Source: Fibrella aquatilis (GTDB lineage: Bacteria > Bacteroidota > Bacteroidia > Cytophagales > Spirosomataceae). From it: a stretch of 64,000 bases of DNA. Location: contig NZ_JAFMYU010000021.1 in assembly GCF_017353255.1 (NCBI RefSeq), positions 62,001-126,000 on the forward strand, written 5' to 3'. Numbering within the stretch: the first letter of the stretch is position 1; each line of letters begins with the position of its first letter. Below, piece after piece: positions 34,770 through 42,833 of this stretch. The position numbers were made by a program, and so were the translations under genes. The notes below the pieces were generated by a model. It worked only from the letters and a program-made list of their open reading frames with translations. It was not told the DNA's origin and searched no databases.

Positions 34770-36470
34770 CTAATGCGAGTCTCGTCTCACCACACTGCCG
34801 GAACCGCCTTTTAAAAAATCGAAATCGACGCCTTCGTGGGCTTGGGTGACGTGGCGGATGAACAGGTTCACGTAGCCCCGGTCGTAGCCCAAATCGAGGG
34901 GTTTGAAATGCACCAGCCGCCCGGCCAGTTCTTCGTCCGAGACGTGCAAGTGCAGGCTCCGATTGGGCACGTCGAGGGTGATGAGGTCGCCATTTTGAAC
35001 AAAGGCCAGGTTGCCCCCCACCGCCGATTCGGGGGAGACGTGCAGCACGACGGTGCCGAAGCCGGTGCCGCTCATGCGCCCGTCGGAGATGCGAACCATG
35101 TCGTGAACGCCCTGCGCCAGCACTTTGGCGGGCAGGGTCATGTTGCCCACTTCGGGCATGCCGGGGTAGCCACGCGGCCCCACATTTTTCAGCACCAATA
35201 CACAGTCGGCATCTACGTCAAGATCGGGGTCGTCGATGCGGGCTTTGTAATCGTCGATGTTTTCGAACACCACCGCTCGGCCCGTGTGCTGCATCAGGGC
35301 AGGGGTAGCCGCCGAGGGTTTGAGCACGGCCCCGTCGGGACATAGATTCCCCCGCAGCACAGCAATGCCCGACTCCGGCTTGAACGGTTTATCGAGCGAG
35401 GCAATCACCGCCGGGTCGTAATTCTGAGCCTCGGCGCAGTTCTCGGCCAATGTCTTTCCATTGACTGTCAGTGCATTACCGTTCAGATGCGGCAGTAGCT
35501 CGTGGATGATGGCGGGCAGGCCACCGGCGTAGAACAGGTCTTCCACGAAATGTTCACCAGAGGGTTGCAGGTTGGCCAGCAGCGGAATTTTGCCGGACAA
35601 GGCATCGAAATCATTGAGCGACAATTCCACGCCGATGCGTCCGGCAATGGCAATCAGGTGCAGGATAAAGTTGGTCGAGCCACCCAGCGCGGCATTGACC
35701 ACGATGGCGTTTTCAAAGGCCTGCCGGGTTAGCAGTTTGGAGGGCGTGATGCCTTCGCGCACCAGTTCAACGGCCCGCACGCCTGTCATATGGGCCAGCA
35801 CTTTCCGGCGCGAGTCGGCGGCGGGGATGGTGGCGTTGTCGGGCAGGGCGAGGCCCAGGCTCTCCACCATCGCGGCCATCGTAGAGGCAGTCCCCATGAC
35901 CGCGCAGTGCCCCTGTGAGCGGGCCATAGCGGCTTCGGCGGCGGTGAATTCGGCCTGGGTCATGCGGCCCATTTTGAAGTCTTCGGCAAAGCGCCAAAGG
36001 TCTGACGTGCCAATTTTACGCCCCTGAAACCGCCCCGCCAGCATGGGTCCACCCGACACCACCATCGTGGGAATATCGACCGAACAGGCCCCCATCACGA
36101 GCGAGGGCGTGGTTTTGTCGCAGCCACAGAGCAAAATAACCCCATCGATACTGTTGCCCCGGATGCTTTCTTCCACGTCCATACTGGCCAGGTTCCGAAA
36201 CAGCATGGCCGTGGGTTTGATCTGGCATTCGCCCAGCGACATCACCGGAAACTCGAGCGGAAAGCCGCCCGCCTCCCACACGCCGCGCTTCACGGCTTCG
36301 GCCAGTTCGCGGAAGTGCGCGTTGCAGGGCGTCAGCTCCGACCAGGTGTTACAGATACCGATCACGGGCTTCCCCTCGAACTCGTGGTGGGGGAACCCCT
36401 GATTTTTCATCCAGGCCCGGTATATGAAGCCATCTTTGCCGGTGCGGCCAAACCATTCCTGTGAACGCAT
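34770..36470 (-). CDS. IlvD/Edd-family sugar-acid dehydratase (arabinonate dehydratase-like)
   Basis: 566-residue Fe-S dehydratase. The start RSQEWFGRTGKDGFIYRAWM and the segment GICNTWSELTPCNAHF resemble L-arabinonate/xylonate dehydratases more than biosynthetic IlvD. Cluster ligands: Cys in TPCNAHF, CGCDKTTPS, and SQGHCAVMGTASTMA. The C-terminal domain shows GPRGYPGMPEVG and ISDGRMSGTGFGTVVLHVSPE. It probably dehydrates a C5 or C6 aldonate to the 2-keto-3-deoxy acid. No other pentonate-pathway gene is adjacent, so the exact substrate is inferred from family resemblance only. Confidence 0.82.
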   Translation of the reverse strand: MRSQEWFGRTGKDGFIYRAWMKNQGFPHHEFEGKPVIGICNTWSELTPCNAHFRELAEAVKRGVWEAGGFPLEFPVMSLGECQIKPTAMLFRNLASMDVEESIRGNSIDGVILLCGCDKTTPSLVMGACSVDIPTMVVSGGPMLAGRFQGRKIGTSDLWRFAEDFKMGRMTQAEFTAAEAAMARSQGHCAVMGTASTMAAMVESLGLALPDNATIPAADSRRKVLAHMTGVRAVELVREGITPSKLLTRQAFENAIVVNAALGGSTNFILHLIAIAGRIGVELSLNDFDALSGKIPLLANLQPSGEHFVEDLFYAGGLPAIIHELLPHLNGNALTVNGKTLAENCAEAQNYDPAVIASLDKPFKPESGIAVLRGNLCPDGAVLKPSAATPALMQHTGRAVVFENIDDYKARIDDPDLDVDADCVLVLKNVGPRGYPGMPEVGNMTLPAKVLAQGVHDMVRISDGRMSGTGFGTVVLHVSPESAVGGNLAFVQNGDLITLDVPNRSLHLHVSDEELAGRLVHFKPLDLGYDRGYVNLFIRHVTQAHEGVDFDFLKGGSGSVVRRDSH

Positions 36471-36492
36471 AAATTTTAGTTCAACGTTTTCA

Positions 36493-36625
36493 TGTCTAAA
36501 GTCTAAAGTTGCGCCGTTATAATTGAATGGTACCCAACGGACAGTCCGAAACGGTGCACGTTGCTCCTAGTGTAAGCAATTTCTCGAAGCAGACACGTTG
36601 AACTTTAGACTTTAAACTTTGGACA
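36493..36625. repeat. Heptamer inverted repeat H15 (GTCTAAA type)
   Basis: GTCTAAA twice at 36494-36507 faces AACTTTAGACTTTAAACTTT-type heptamers at about 36597-36625. The loop is long (about 85 bases). It lies between divergent genes. The TTG start codon of murI (36619) falls inside the right arm. Confidence 0.75.
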
Positions 36626-37482
36626 CTCTTTCCCCCATCGGCATCTTCGATTCGGGCTACGGCGGGCTGACCGTGATGCGCGAGATCGTGAACGCCCTGC
36701 CCCAGCACGACTACGTCTACCTAGGCGACAATGCCCGCACACCCTATGGTACGCGGTCGTTCGAAACCGTGTATGACTACACGCTGGAATGTGTGCAGTA
36801 CCTGTTTGGCCAGGGCTGCGAGTTGGTCGTGCTGGCCTGCAATACGGCTTCGGCAAAGGCCCTGCGCAACATTCAACAACTCGACCTGCCCCGGCTTTAT
36901 CCCGGACCCACGCCCGAATCAGGTCCCTCGCGGCGCGTCCTGGGCGTGATTCGGCCTACGGCAGAGGTAATTGGGCAGTATTCGGCGGCGGGGCATGTGG
37001 GGGTACTGGCCACCAGCGGCACGGTCTCGTCGGAGTCGTACCTGGTTGAGATCGGCCATTTTTTTCCTGAACTGACCGTCACGCAGGAGGCTTGCCCGAT
37101 GTGGGTACCGCTGATCGAAAACGGCGAACACCGCTTTGGCGGGGCCGATTATTTCGTGAAACAACACATCGACCGGCTGCTTACCCGCGACCCGCTTATC
37201 GACACGCTACTGCTGGCCTGCACGCACTACCCGTTGCTTGAAAACAAGATCCGGGCTATCCTTCCCACAGGCGTTACGCTGCTCAGCCAAGGCCCTATTG
37301 TGGCCGCTAGCCTGGTCGATTACCTGGCCCGCCACCCCGAATTTGGCCTTTCGGCAGGGCCGACATTAGCTGGCCAGCCGGGACAACGTCGGTTTCTCAC
37401 CACCGACTCCGCCCGTGATTTCAGCCGACAAGCCAGCCTGTTTTGGGGCGAACCTATTGAGGCCGAGAAAGTGGTGTTCTGA
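36619..37482 (+). CDS. murI: Glutamate racemase
   Basis: Cytosolic cofactor-independent racemase supplying D-glutamate for peptidoglycan. 287 residues. N-terminal IGIFDSGYGGLTVMREI contains the catalytic-base region DSG; the first catalytic Cys is in VVLACNTASAKAL, the second in LLACTHYPLLE. YLGDNARTPYG is the usual substrate loop. No ATG lies at the N-terminus; TTG 36619 fits the family start and is provided by repeat H15. A DoxX-like gene follows 16 bases after the stop. Confidence 0.93.
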   Translation: MDTLSPIGIFDSGYGGLTVMREIVNALPQHDYVYLGDNARTPYGTRSFETVYDYTLECVQYLFGQGCELVVLACNTASAKALRNIQQLDLPRLYPGPTPESGPSRRVLGVIRPTAEVIGQYSAAGHVGVLATSGTVSSESYLVEIGHFFPELTVTQEACPMWVPLIENGEHRFGGADYFVKQHIDRLLTRDPLIDTLLLACTHYPLLENKIRAILPTGVTLLSQGPIVAASLVDYLARHPEFGLSAGPTLAGQPGQRRFLTTDSARDFSRQASLFWGEPIEAEKVVF

Positions 37483-37498
37483 TTGTACCTTGCTACCT

Positions 37499-37846
37499 AT
37501 GAAAGTCTCGCTTTACATCATGGCTGCGCTGTATATGCTGGCCGGTATCTGGCACTTTGTGCGACCCAGATTTTACCTCTACATCATGCCGCCCTACCTG
37601 CCCGCCCACAACGCCCTGGTGCTGTGGAGCGGCGTGGCCGAGCTTGTACTGGGCATTGGGCTGCTGTTTCCGGCCACCCGCGTGTGGGCAGCCTGGGGCC
37701 TCATTGCACTACTGATTGCCGTTTTCCCAGCCAACTATTACATGGCCGTGGGCGATAAGTTTCAGGCCATGTCGCCCTGGTTGCGGTGGGGACGGCTGCC
37801 CATTCAGGGGCTGCTGATCTGGTGGGCCTACCAATATACAAAATGA
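37499..37846 (+). CDS. DoxX-like small membrane protein
   Basis: 115 residues with four membrane helices (SLYIMAALYMLAGIWHFV, NALVLWSGVAELVLGIGLLF, VWAAWGLIALLIAVFPANYY, LPIQGLLIWWAYQY). The HFVRPRFYLYIMPPYLP loop is typical of the DoxX-like/MauE-type family found widely in Bacteroidota. The biochemical role is not established. It probably shares a transcript with murI, 16 bases upstream. Confidence 0.75.
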   Translation: MKVSLYIMAALYMLAGIWHFVRPRFYLYIMPPYLPAHNALVLWSGVAELVLGIGLLFPATRVWAAWGLIALLIAVFPANYYMAVGDKFQAMSPWLRWGRLPIQGLLIWWAYQYTK

Positions 37847-37949
37847 CCGTTTAGTAGGCTTGCATAGGGCTTGTATACCCATTGCAAATTCCTGATTGAC
37901 AATTAGTCATGGTTCGTCTAATTTGAGCGCGATCTAAACACCGAAAACT

Positions 37950-38426
37950 ATGACTGACTATCCTGCTCCTACCCCTTCCCCCCTCGTTATCAATGCTGAA
38001 AATGCCCGTTACCTGCGCGAAACGGGTCGCTGGGCCAAGTTCTTCGCCGTGCTGGGCTTTATTTTCTGCGGGCTGATTGCCCTATTCGGCTTCTTTTTCA
38101 CCTCCATGATGGGCACCCTGAGCCAGATTCAGTCGCCGGGGGCCGAAAGCTTGGGGATGCTGAAGAACTTTGGAGGCTTTTTCGCCGTGCTATACATTGG
38201 CTTCGCGGCGCTTTATTTCTTTCCCTGCCTCTACCTATTCCGCTTCGCCGACCATATGAAGATCGCCCTGCTGGAACAGAATCAAGCACGCCTCGACAGT
38301 TCATTTGCCAACCTGAAATCGATGTTCAAGTTCCTGGGTATACTGGTGCTGATCGTGCTGGGATTCTACGCACTCATCTTCCTGTTTGCCCTGCTGGCCG
38401 GTGGTGCAGCCTTATTCAACCGGTAG
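37950..38426 (+). CDS. DUF5362-type membrane protein
   Basis: 158 residues. The N-terminal cytoplasmic segment NARYLRETGRWAKF leads into three hydrophobic helices (FFAVLGFIFCGLIALFGFFF, FFAVLYIGFAALYFFPCLYLF, FLGILVLIVLGFYALIFLFALL) with a helical loop between the last two (MKIALLEQNQARLDSSFANLKSMFK). This layout matches DUF5362. The function is unknown. Confidence 0.75.
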   Translation: MTDYPAPTPSPLVINAENARYLRETGRWAKFFAVLGFIFCGLIALFGFFFTSMMGTLSQIQSPGAESLGMLKNFGGFFAVLYIGFAALYFFPCLYLFRFADHMKIALLEQNQARLDSSFANLKSMFKFLGILVLIVLGFYALIFLFALLAGGAALFNR

Positions 38427-38478
38427 GCGAAATAGTGGCGGTACGCAGGCGGTTCTACTGACAACCAATTCCTGTCAG

Positions 38479-38845
38479 ATGAGCCGCCTTCGTTCGTTTT
38501 ATTATGCCCTCGGTGACGCCTTGCTGGGACCATCGGCACAAGCACAATCACCCACCGCCACAGCTAACCGGCTGGGATTCAGCCAGCAACGGTATACGCA
38601 TACACGCACACTGGGACTATCGCTGGGTGGCTATGCGCTGGCTAACATCCGGCCAAGCCAACAAACACCCCGATCAGGCCGATAAGCTACGTGGCTATGG
38701 AAAAGCGGTGGCGGTTCAGGGTGTGTTTTTACTGGCCTTCGACATGGTTAACTACCTGATCTTCAAACACCGCGAAGATCCGCAACAGATTCAACTCACC
38801 GCCCAGGCACCACTTGGCTTGGGTGTACGCATTCTCATTCGTTAA
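38479..38845 (+). pseudogene. Conserved small protein gene with a probable frameshift
   Basis: The first frame from ATG 38479 reads MSRLRSFYYALGDALLGPSA and later NRLGFSQQRYTHTRTLGLSLGGYALANI, then stops early at about 38685. The next frame then reads GQANKHPDQADKLRGYGKAV and FLLAFDMVNYLIFKHRE, and ends at 38845. Together they look like one protein of about 121 residues, and the joined length is one base off a multiple of three. The break lies near 38650-38690. Either a real frameshift or a sequencing error. Function unknown. Confidence 0.6.
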
Positions 38846-38865
38846 CTTCGCCTGAAAGAAAAAAA

Positions 38866-39010
38866 GGGTTTTCAGACAGGATTATCAGGATGGCAGGATG
38901 AACAGGATTTCTTTCTTCATCATATATCATCTACTAGAGCAAAGAAATCCTGTTCATCCTGCCATCCTGATAATCCTGTCTAAAAGAATTCCATCTGAAA
39001 AAACCCTTTA
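38866..39010. repeat. Inverted repeat H16 (CAGGAT type), perfect 40-bp core
   Basis: Core arms 38875-38914 and 38941-38980 are perfect complements around a 26-base loop. Outer flanks AAAGGGTTTT and AAAACCCTTT continue the pairing after an asymmetric bulge. The internal unit CAGGAT recurs at 8-9 base steps, not 7, so this is the exception to the heptamer rule. Confidence 0.85.
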
Positions 39011-39019
39011 CAACAGCAA

Positions 39020-39535
39020 ATGCCGCAACCCAAACGTGCCAGTGAATCGCACACCATCATGACCGAAATGGTGCTGCCCAACGATACCAATACGCTCAAC
39101 AACCTGATGGGTGGCCGCCTGCTCCACTTCATGGATATTGCCGCCGCCATTGCCGCCCAGAAACACTCGAACCGCGTGGTAGTCACGGCCTCTGTCGATA
39201 ACGTATCGTTTGCCGAACCCATCAGACTAGGCAACATCGTGACCATGAAAGCCCAGGTGACGCGGGCGTTCAGTTCGTCGATGGAGGTGTTTATTGAAGT
39301 CTGGGCCGAAGACATTCCGGCGGGGGTGCGCGTGAGTACCAACAGCGCTTTCTATACGTTTGTGGCCGTTGACCAGAGTGGCCGCCCCATTGAGGTGCCG
39401 CCCGTTATTGCCGAAACCGACGACGAAAAATCCCGCTACGAATCGGCCCTGCGCCGCCGTCAGCTCCGCCTGGTACTGGCCGGCCGCATGAAACCCCAGG
39501 AAGCCACCGAGCTACGGGCGTTGCTGGAAATGTAA
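39020..39535 (+). CDS. Acyl-CoA thioesterase (hotdog fold)
   Basis: 171-residue single-hotdog thioesterase of the YciA/BFIT group. Landmarks: MTEMVLPNDTNTLNNLMGGRLLHFMDIAAAIAA (the helix with the catalytic Asn/Asp region), VVTASVDNVSFAEPIRLGNIV, and AFYTFVAVDQSGRP. It would hydrolyse acyl-CoA in the cytosol; chain length cannot be deduced. The start is ATG 39020. The TAA is the first trinucleotide of palindrome H17. Confidence 0.88.
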   Translation: MPQPKRASESHTIMTEMVLPNDTNTLNNLMGGRLLHFMDIAAAIAAQKHSNRVVVTASVDNVSFAEPIRLGNIVTMKAQVTRAFSSSMEVFIEVWAEDIPAGVRVSTNSAFYTFVAVDQSGRPIEVPPVIAETDDEKSRYESALRRRQLRLVLAGRMKPQEATELRALLEM

Positions 39536-39630
39536 GGAGCAAAGAGCCAAGAGGTGAGAGCCAAGAGACAAGATGGCCGTGGGTAGCTATCTTGTCTCTT
39601 GGCTCTCACCTCTTGGCTCTTTGCTCCTTA
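39533..39630. repeat. Perfect 42-bp palindrome H17 with mirrored TAA stop codons
   Basis: Arms 39533-39574 and 39589-39630 are perfect complements (42/42) with a 14-base loop. Heptamers of the GCCAAGA/GGTGAGA kind. The terminal TAA on each strand is the stop codon of the thioesterase and dnaB genes, and symmetry ends exactly there. Confidence 0.95.
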
Positions 39631-41268
39631 AAACGGCGTTTCCTGGCCTGGGTCGGCGTTGCCGAAGTTGGAGAGGTCGTTGGCGCGGCTGCGGAGGGTA
39701 CCCCCGGTGGGTGGTAGCGGCGGCATGGTGCCCGGCGCTGGAATACCGCCCGGTGGGTTGAAACTGCCCATGCCCGATACGCCTTCGGGGAAGCTGCCCC
39801 CACCCGGAACCGGCGTGAAATACCCGTCGAGGTCGCAGAATTTGGTGAAGCGGTTGATGAACCGAAGCTGAATGGTGTCGAGCGAACCAGACCGGTTTTT
39901 AGCCACGATCACCTCACCCACCCCAACAGTCGAATTACCGTTTTCATCCTGCGTAATGTTGTAATACTCAGGCCGATACAAAAACATCACCACGTCGGCG
40001 TCCTGCTCGATACTGCCGGATTCTCGTAGATCGGATAACTGGGGTTTCTTGTCGCCACCGCGTGTTTCCACGGCCCGGCTTAACTGCGACAGGGCAATAA
40101 CGGGTACGTTTAGCTCTTTGGCGAGGTTTTTCAGCGCCCGCGAAATCGAGGCGATTTCCTGTTCGCGGTTGCTGCCCTTGCTGCTGTCGCCGGTCATCAG
40201 CTGAAGGTAGTCGATGACCACCATCTGAATGTCGTGCTGCGCTTTCAGGCGGCGGCATTTGGCCCGCAGTTCCAGAATAGACAGGGCGGGGGTGTCGTCA
40301 ATAAAGATGGGGGCTTCGGTGAGGCGTTGAATTTTGTGGTGCAGTTGCTGCCACTCATGCGGGGCCAACTGCCCTTTACGGATCTTCTCCGAATCGATCT
40401 CGGCCTCCGCCGAAATAAGCCGGTTCACCAACTGCACCGACGACATTTCCAACGAGAAAATCGCCACCGGCTTCCCATGATCCACCGCCGCATTACGCAA
40501 CGCAGACACCACAAAAGCGGTTTTCCCCATAGCCGGCCTAGCCGCTAGGATAACTAGTTCAGTGGGTTGCCAGCCGGAGGTGAGGCGGTCGAGCGCGGTG
40601 AAACCAGAGGGTACGCCGGTGAGGCCCTCCTGGTTTTTTTTGGTCTCCATCTCCTTCAACGCCTCGCTTACGATAGACCGCATATCGGCCACGGTCTTGC
40701 GGATGTTCGACTCGGTGAGTTGGAAGAGGTCGCGCTCGGTACGGTCGAGGAGGGTAAATACGTCGGTAGTGTCCTCGTAGGCATCTTTCAGGATCTCCGA
40801 CGACATCGTGATCAGCCCGCGCTTGAGGGCCTGCTCGGTGATGATCCGGGCGTGGTATTCGATGTTGGCGGCGGAGTTAACGCGTAACGTAAGCTCGGAG
40901 ATGTAGCCCCCGCCCCCCACCAGCTCAATCTCGGCGGTTTTGCGCAGTTGTTGCGTAACCGTCAGCAAATCAATGGGTTCCGAATTGGCAAACAGCGTCA
41001 GGATGGCTTTGTAGATGCGCTGATGAGCCTCTTTATAGAACGTTTCGGGCTTCAGCAGATCCACTACGGCCGAGAGCGCATCTTTTTCAATCATCAGCGC
41101 CCCCAGCACCGCTTCCTCCAGATCGGTAGCCTGCGGTGGTAATTTACCCAAACCCGAATCGAGCCACTTATTGGCCGACGGCTGCTGCCGATTGCCGGCT
41201 GCACCAGCAAAATTTTTCTTGAAATTGTTGTTCGGGCGGGGCGCTCCGCTATCGCGGTTATTCTCCAT
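39628..41268 (-). CDS. dnaB: Replicative DNA helicase
   Basis: Hexameric 5'-3' helicase of the replisome. 546 residues. The N-terminal domain begins near residue 40 (LPPQATDLEEAVLGALMIEKDAL), followed by a linker helix and the RecA core: Walker A ARPAMGKTAFVVS, Walker B IQMVVIDYLQLM, and the arginine-finger region KNRSGSLDTIQLRF. The C-terminus is a Pro/Gly-rich tail, not part of the core. ATG 41268 (MENNRDS) was chosen; the longer frame has no family similarity. No intein is seen. Confidence 0.95.
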   Translation of the reverse strand: MENNRDSGAPRPNNNFKKNFAGAAGNRQQPSANKWLDSGLGKLPPQATDLEEAVLGALMIEKDALSAVVDLLKPETFYKEAHQRIYKAILTLFANSEPIDLLTVTQQLRKTAEIELVGGGGYISELTLRVNSAANIEYHARIITEQALKRGLITMSSEILKDAYEDTTDVFTLLDRTERDLFQLTESNIRKTVADMRSIVSEALKEMETKKNQEGLTGVPSGFTALDRLTSGWQPTELVILAARPAMGKTAFVVSALRNAAVDHGKPVAIFSLEMSSVQLVNRLISAEAEIDSEKIRKGQLAPHEWQQLHHKIQRLTEAPIFIDDTPALSILELRAKCRRLKAQHDIQMVVIDYLQLMTGDSSKGSNREQEIASISRALKNLAKELNVPVIALSQLSRAVETRGGDKKPQLSDLRESGSIEQDADVVMFLYRPEYYNITQDENGNSTVGVGEVIVAKNRSGSLDTIQLRFINRFTKFCDLDGYFTPVPGGGSFPEGVSGMGSFNPPGGIPAPGTMPPLPPTGGTLRSRANDLSNFGNADPGQETPF

Positions 41269-41638
41269 AGTCAGACAAAAATAGGCGTTGGCCGACGGTT
41301 CACCCAAGCCCGGCGCATAGCCTGAATGGGTGTTCCGGTAACAAGATACGGTTAACCCATTGACGCTAAATGACCTGGCGTTCTGCAAAAAACTAGCTGA
41401 CGAGCAAAAGAAATGCAAACCGACAACAGCCAGGCGCTGAACCGACTGTGGGCGTTCAGCGACCGCCGCGTAATCAATTGGGTTGGGGTTCAGCAAGATA
41501 AGCAGCCCATACCATTTTTCGCATTTTATTTTGGATTCTTTAGGGAGCGTAACGCAGCCGAACACGTGAGTCAATTTTGTCTCAATTTTGTTACGTCAAT
41601 ACCCGAAACACGTATATTCAGCCAGTCAACGTAAGCAC
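41269..41638. other. Intergenic region between dnaB and phoH
   Basis: About 370 bases between divergent dnaB and phoH. A 73-codon frame at 41413-41634 has no signal or family likeness and is not accepted. I see no heptamer arm until 41639. Promoters for both genes probably lie here, but no exact TAnnTTTG box stood out. Confidence 0.45.
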
Positions 41639-41733
41639 CTGGATACTGGATGCCGGCTATTGGATCACTAGACCACAACTCAATCGAGCTGCCTGTTTTT
41701 TGTCCAAAATCCAGCGTCCAACGTCCGTAATCC
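41639..41733. repeat. Heptamer inverted repeat H18 (GCTGGAT type)
   Basis: CTGGATA, CTGGATG, CCGGCTA, TTGGATC, ACTAGAC at 41639-41673 face GTCCAAA, ATCCAGC, GTCCAAC, GTCCGTA at 41702-41729. Imperfect pairing in heptamer phase. It lies directly upstream of the phoH start. Confidence 0.75.
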
Positions 41734-41744
41734 CCTTCTACAAC

Positions 41745-42698
41745 TTGGTCGAAAAAATCATCACGCTCGACAACGACGTTTCCCTGATCGATTTCCTGGG
41801 CGTCGAAAACAACAATATCAAGGAAGTGGCTGCCGCCTTTCCGATGAGTAAGATCATTTCGCGGGGCAACGAAATCCGCATCAAAGGCACCACGCCCGAA
41901 ATTTCGCGCATCACCGACATCCTGGAATCGCTGATGGGCCACTACCAGCGCTATGGTAAGCTGACGCACGAAAATGTGCAGACCTACCTCAGCGGGGGCA
42001 ACGAAGAAGATCAGAACAACGTACCGGTGTCTGATGATGAGGTGCTGGTCTACGGCAACAAAGGCATAGTAGTGCGGGCCAAAACGGCCAACATGAAAAA
42101 GCTGGTCGAAGCAGCCGAAAAGAGCGACCTCGTCTTTGCCATTGGCCCCGCCGGTACGGGTAAAACCTACACCGCCGTGGCCCTGGCCGTGCGGGCATTG
42201 CGCAACAAGGAAGTCCGCAAGATCATCATCACCCGGCCCGCCGTTGAAGCGGGCGAAAACCTTGGCTTTCTGCCCGGCGACCTGAAAGAAAAGATTGACC
42301 CCTACCTGCGCCCCATCTACGATGCCCTCGACGATATGATTCCAGCCGAAAAACTGAAATACTACCTCGAAAACCGGGTCATCGAGATCGCGCCGCTGGC
42401 CTACATGCGGGGCCGGACGCTCAACAACGCCTTTATCCTGCTCGACGAGGCCCAAAACACCACGGCCATGCAGATGAAGATGTTTCTGACCCGGATGGGG
42501 CCAACCTCCAAAGCCATCATCACCGGCGACCGGTCGCAGATTGACTTGCCGAAGCACCAGAAATCGGGCCTCTCAGAGTCGATAGGCATTTTGCGCGACG
42601 TGCCGGGCATTGCCTTCGTGGAACTGGACGGCCGCGACGTGGTGCGCCACAAACTAGTGAAAGCCATTATCAGCGCCTATGAAAAAGCGGGACAGTAA
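41745..42698 (+). CDS. phoH: PhoH-family ATPase
   Basis: 317-residue PhoH-like P-loop protein of unknown cellular role (RNA-linked functions are often proposed). An N-terminal KH-like part (LGVENNNIKEVAAAFPMSKIISRGNEIRI) precedes the ATPase: Walker A GPAGTGKTYTAVALAV, then ITRPAVEAGENLGFLPGDL and Walker B FILLDEAQNTTAMQMKMFLTR. The start was set to TTG 41745 (VEKIITLDND) because everything upstream in frame is repeat H18 or non-coding. The 3' end is followed by repeat H19. Confidence 0.9.
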   Translation: MVEKIITLDNDVSLIDFLGVENNNIKEVAAAFPMSKIISRGNEIRIKGTTPEISRITDILESLMGHYQRYGKLTHENVQTYLSGGNEEDQNNVPVSDDEVLVYGNKGIVVRAKTANMKKLVEAAEKSDLVFAIGPAGTGKTYTAVALAVRALRNKEVRKIIITRPAVEAGENLGFLPGDLKEKIDPYLRPIYDALDDMIPAEKLKYYLENRVIEIAPLAYMRGRTLNNAFILLDEAQNTTAMQMKMFLTRMGPTSKAIITGDRSQIDLPKHQKSGLSESIGILRDVPGIAFVELDGRDVVRHKLVKAIISAYEKAGQ

Positions 42699-42701
42699 AT
42701 T

Positions 42702-42833
42702 CAGTCTACAGTACTACAGTATGCAGTATGCAGTGGGGTGTATGCCTGTCAGGAGGTGGTCAGCTGCTCTGGCGACTTTGCGGCGCACTGCCTACTGCAT
42801 ACTGTTCTTCACTGCATACTGTAGTACTGTATT
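42702..42833. repeat. Heptamer inverted repeat H19 (CAGTATG type)
   Basis: A 21-bp perfect core (42707-42727 with 42811-42831) plus further CAGTATG- and ACTGCAT-type units. The right arm is translated as the hydrophobic part of the signal peptide of the following protease. Confidence 0.85.

Noticed and set aside
33046-34770. Complete insertion sequence around the Rpn gene
   Set aside because: No terminal inverted repeats or DDE transposase; only direct repeats were found, so it is reported as a candidate unit and not as an IS.
41413-41634. Possible small gene between dnaB and phoH
   Set aside because: No start context, no recognisable protein features, and it runs into the repeat region.
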